Source: Rhizophagus sp. LPA8_4_AMF
Lineage: Eukaryota; Glomeromycota; Glomeromycetes; Glomerales; Glomeraceae
Direction: 5' to 3'
DNA length: 23,057 bases
Assembly (NCBI GenBank): GCA_021464525.1
Contig: JADRCO010001058.1
Coordinates: forward strand, 1-23,057
Part shown: positions 20,693-23,057 of the stretch, piece after piece
How the letters are laid out: every line of letters begins with the position of its first letter
Position numbering within the stretch: the stretch's first letter is position 1
Program-made: the position numbers and the translations under genes
Notes under the pieces: model-generated
The model's database searches: none
What the model was told of the DNA's origin: nothing
The model's input: the letters and a program-made list of their open reading frames with translations, nothing else

Positions 20693-20734
20693 CTCTCTCT
20701 TTTTTTAATTTAATGGTGCAAAGGAGCATAAAAA

Positions 20735-20965
20735 GATATATATATCGCACTTCGGTATTAATTTTTCCGAAATTGAATCGACATGCCGGTTTTAGACAAG
20801 ATTAAATTCATTATATTACATAATTACATATGATAAATAAAGAAGTTACAGCCAACCATGACAGAATATAACAGTAATGGCAAATTAAATTAATTTTACT
20901 TGTTAATCAAATAAACTTACATTCACACACTAATAAAGTTTTAAAAGAATCTAGAACAATTTAGC
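20735..20965 (-). promoter_or_regulatory. TATA-like stretch and conserved upstream block of copy E
   Basis: A TATATATA run lies at about 20736-20744. The same block as in D follows (CGGTATTAATTTTTCCG, GACATGCCGGTTTTAGAC, TACATATGATAAATAAAG). D and E also share ACATTCACACACTAATAAAG. Similarity to copy C continues in patches to about 21270. Confidence 0.5.
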
Positions 20966-21331
20966 TATAGCGTTTACTATAAATTTTTAGCAATTAATCT
21001 AAAATAATAATTATTATTTATTTATTATTTATTATCCTGTTATTAAATATTTCGTATGTGATATTTGTGTCATAATAATTATAATTGACCATTCGAAATT
21101 TTCCCAATAATTGGATAAAAAATAATTAAATTTTTCGTTTTATGATTGACAATTTTTATATTTTATATTCACAACAAAATTAAAATTAAAAAAATTATAT
21201 AAATTATATTACACCATCTTATTCTTTTTTACGTTAACGTCATCAAGTTAAAATTTAATTTTCCCAAATGCTTGAAGAAATCTAAATGAAGTTACGTTGA
21301 GATCTTTTATATGTTAGTAATAATCATGACT
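20966..21331. other. AT-rich region upstream of copy E block
   Basis: Patches shared with 13380-13530 upstream of copy C (for example TTCTTTTTTAC and TCAAGTTAAAATTTAAT) extend to about 21270. No gene is seen. Confidence 0.45.
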
Positions 21332-21418
21332 ATCATACTATGTGGCACAATAAACATCATATTATGTAATACAGTAAATATCATATTATGTGATATCATA
21401 TTATGTGATACAATAAGA
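21332..21418. repeat. 24-bp tandem repeat, about 3.6 copies
   Basis: The unit ATCATATTATGTGATACAATAA-like runs 21332-21355, 21356-21379, a 15-bp truncated copy 21380-21394, and 21395-21418. Confidence 0.65.
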
Positions 21419-21642
21419 CACTTACAATAATTGTATTAGATAATAAACTATCCCGAAAAAAATCTCTATTTCTACTGTGGGCTGTGGGCATGGTCAAAAA
21501 ATGTTCAATTTCACGTGTTGATTAATAATAATGAATTAAAAGTTCACGTATTAGCTTATCTAAATAAACCAATAAAATAATAGAATTAAACCGAAAAACG
21601 TAATACTTTAATTAAAAAAAAGTGATAAATATATATTTATTG

Positions 21643-21727
21643 TATCGGTCACAGGGACTTCATTGATTGGTGAGCATGGCCACTACATGGCCCATTTTCA
21701 TCCAATCATTCGGTCCTGTGACCGATA
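21643..21727. mobile_element. 85-bp hairpin element with TATCGGTCACAGG ends
   Basis: TATCGGTCACAGG is exactly inverted at the right end (CCTGTGACCGATA). The inner parts also pair (ATTGATTGG with CCAATCATT, CATGGCCA with TGGCCCAT) around a short loop. TA at each end may be the target duplication. It would form one long hairpin. Confidence 0.7.
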
Positions 21728-22679
21728 TAGCGATCTTGCATTTAATAATTATACTGTATCATAAATAAGTTTTCTACTAATTTCTATTTTTAATCCACTT
21801 TATATGCTTTATTTAAATTTTCCTATAAAATTTTCATCTACACCATATTTTTTTGCTCCACTTTATTTTATCAACCATGTATAATTGCTATGTCTAATAA
21901 AAATATCGGTCTATGAAAATCTGCATGTTCCTATTGGGCTGAACGATAACAATTAGTAACACTATTAATATTGTAAATAACAAACAATTACTGACAATGT
22001 AAATTTTTTATTTAAATAATTAGATAACAAAATAATTATTACGAACATTTAATGATGATAATAAATCAATTTATTTAATTTATTAAAATTTATTACCGTC
22101 TAGTACTGCATATAGTACCCGGCGGGTCTTATACAAAAAATCCGGTTCAAAATTGGATAATACCCGGGATAATTTGTGAGATAGGTCTATATGGGATGGT
22201 TAGAATGTGTATCAAGTTCTATTTAGGATACAAATATGCACATTAAATGATAAAAGACAGTATCTAATAAGAACTCAAAATATACATAAAAAGGTCAGGT
22301 TCAAGTTTTGCGTACGATCAACCATATATATAGTGTGGGACAAAAAAATGAGAAAAATGGTCACGTGACAAAAGTTATCTACGCTAAAAATCAACCTAAA
22401 TTTGTACCACTTAAACATATAATAAATCTTACATTTGTGGCTATGTTTAACAGCCTTGTGTGTTAATTAACACCCTTTATTTCATGAAAAAATTCTAATA
22501 TGATAACTTACGATATTTTTTTAGGCCTTCTATTCTCTCTAGGATACTCTAAAAACTCATTTTTTCATATTTTTTTTTTTTGTTTTTATAAATTGTAGAC
22601 AACAAAATATTTATGAATTTATATAATTCTTTGTTATTATATTTACCATGCATTATTTCATAAACGTAATGAGAACACT
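21728..22679. other. AT-rich region before right-edge fragment
   Basis: No gene is supported. A small C/G patch at about 22118-22166 (TACCCGGCGGGT and TACCCGGGATA) resembles an arm of a short foldback. TCACGTGA lies at 22361-22368. Confidence 0.4.
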
Positions 22680-23057
22680 ATGAGAACTCGTTATGATTTT
22701 TTCATTTTGCACAAATGCGTCCCATACACTCTGTCAATATGTACTGTAAAGCATGGTGCACCCTTTTCTGCAAGAATTTTAGCAAGAAAGTTGGAAAATA
22801 TAAGCCTAGAAGTAACATATAAAGCAATTGGAAGATATCTTTCGAGTGTTGATTATATACAAAAACCTTTTCAAAGCAACTCCTGTACTGATCGAAGCAT
22901 ACAAGCGAAAACATGTGGGTGAGTACAAAATATAATAATATGTGATGAGAAAAAATTCTATTTAACAATGAAATAACCTTTCAACTTTTTAGGAATACTG
23001 TGAAATGTTGGTAGTATAAAAGAGAAAGACTAGTTCATCATTTGCCTAAAGATTTTA
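22680..23057 (+). pseudogene. Possible Tc1/mariner-like transposase fragment, broken, running off the window
   Basis: The first exon would be 22680-22918. Its stretch FSARILARKLENISLEVTYKAIGRYL could be a helix-turn-helix of the Tc1 type. GTGAGT at 22919 and TTTTTAG at 22986-22992 fit a 74-bp intron, and the frame continues as GNTVKCW, then an in-frame TAG, then YKRERLVHHLPKDF. That tail resembles the W..(K/R)..GERL..HH region of Tc1 transposases. The middle, with the first catalytic Asp, is missing between the two. An overlapping minus-strand reading (22702-22968) has no motif. The assignment is weak and rests on short motif resemblance. Confidence 0.33.

Noticed and set aside
21332-21418. 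CRISPR-like repeat array
   Set aside because: The 24-bp units are directly adjacent without spacers and the window is eukaryotic in style, so it is an ordinary short tandem repeat.
22702-22968. Minus-strand open frame of 88 codons
   Set aside because: It is antisense to the possible transposase fragment and has no recognisable motif. The plus strand also has a splice-like continuation.

Overview
The window looks like nuclear DNA of an AT-rich, intron-rich fungus. Very low GC, 60-100 bp introns with GTAAGT/GTATGT donors and TTTAG acceptors, a tandem family of Gag-like/MIR genes, and decayed kinase copies with the signature words GKPYT, GERPEI-like and KRPST all suggest an arbuscular mycorrhizal fungus of the Rhizophagus type. 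The species is inferred from style, not proven. I saw no rRNA, tRNA or CRISPR.

Positions 1-5160 hold repeats and no supportable gene. A foldback element fills 5-412. From about 1240 to 5160 runs a decayed tandem array of roughly 110-bp units. Each unit looks like a 30-45 bp mini-exon with a branch-point-like TACTAA, a pyrimidine tract, TTTAG and then GTAAGT. The array is broken by large foldback elements at 1806-3762 and 3930-4419, and a third (2526-3085) is nested inside the first. All three share a 75-bp core repeat but have different arm motifs.

Positions 5942-20692 are the gene-bearing part: five tandem, co-oriented (minus strand) copies, here called A-E, of a four-exon gene. Four are intact by my splicing: A 5942-7282 (367 aa), C 11783-13041 (350 aa), D 15172-16435 (356 aa) and E 19108-20692 (355 aa). 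Copy B (9186-10538) is broken by several lesions. Each protein joins an N-terminal domain resembling a Ty3/gypsy Gag capsid to a C-terminal MIR beta-trefoil. Protease, reverse transcriptase and zinc knuckle are absent. The last exon is only 9-17 codons and supplies the final trefoil strand (WCIEL). C, D and E share upstream sequence, and D and E also share about 0.5 kb downstream, so D/E is a recent segmental duplication. Intron 1 of E carries a 269-bp terminal-inverted-repeat insertion that D lacks.

Kinase debris lies on the plus strand on both sides of D: an N-lobe-like piece at 14267-14470 and a C-lobe-like piece at 17080-17514. From 16738 on there are several small inverted-repeat elements (16738-16864, 18137-18354, 21643-21727), a short 24-bp tandem repeat, and at the right edge a possible broken Tc1/mariner-like transposase (22680 to the window end). 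The palindrome TCACGTGA recurs across the window.
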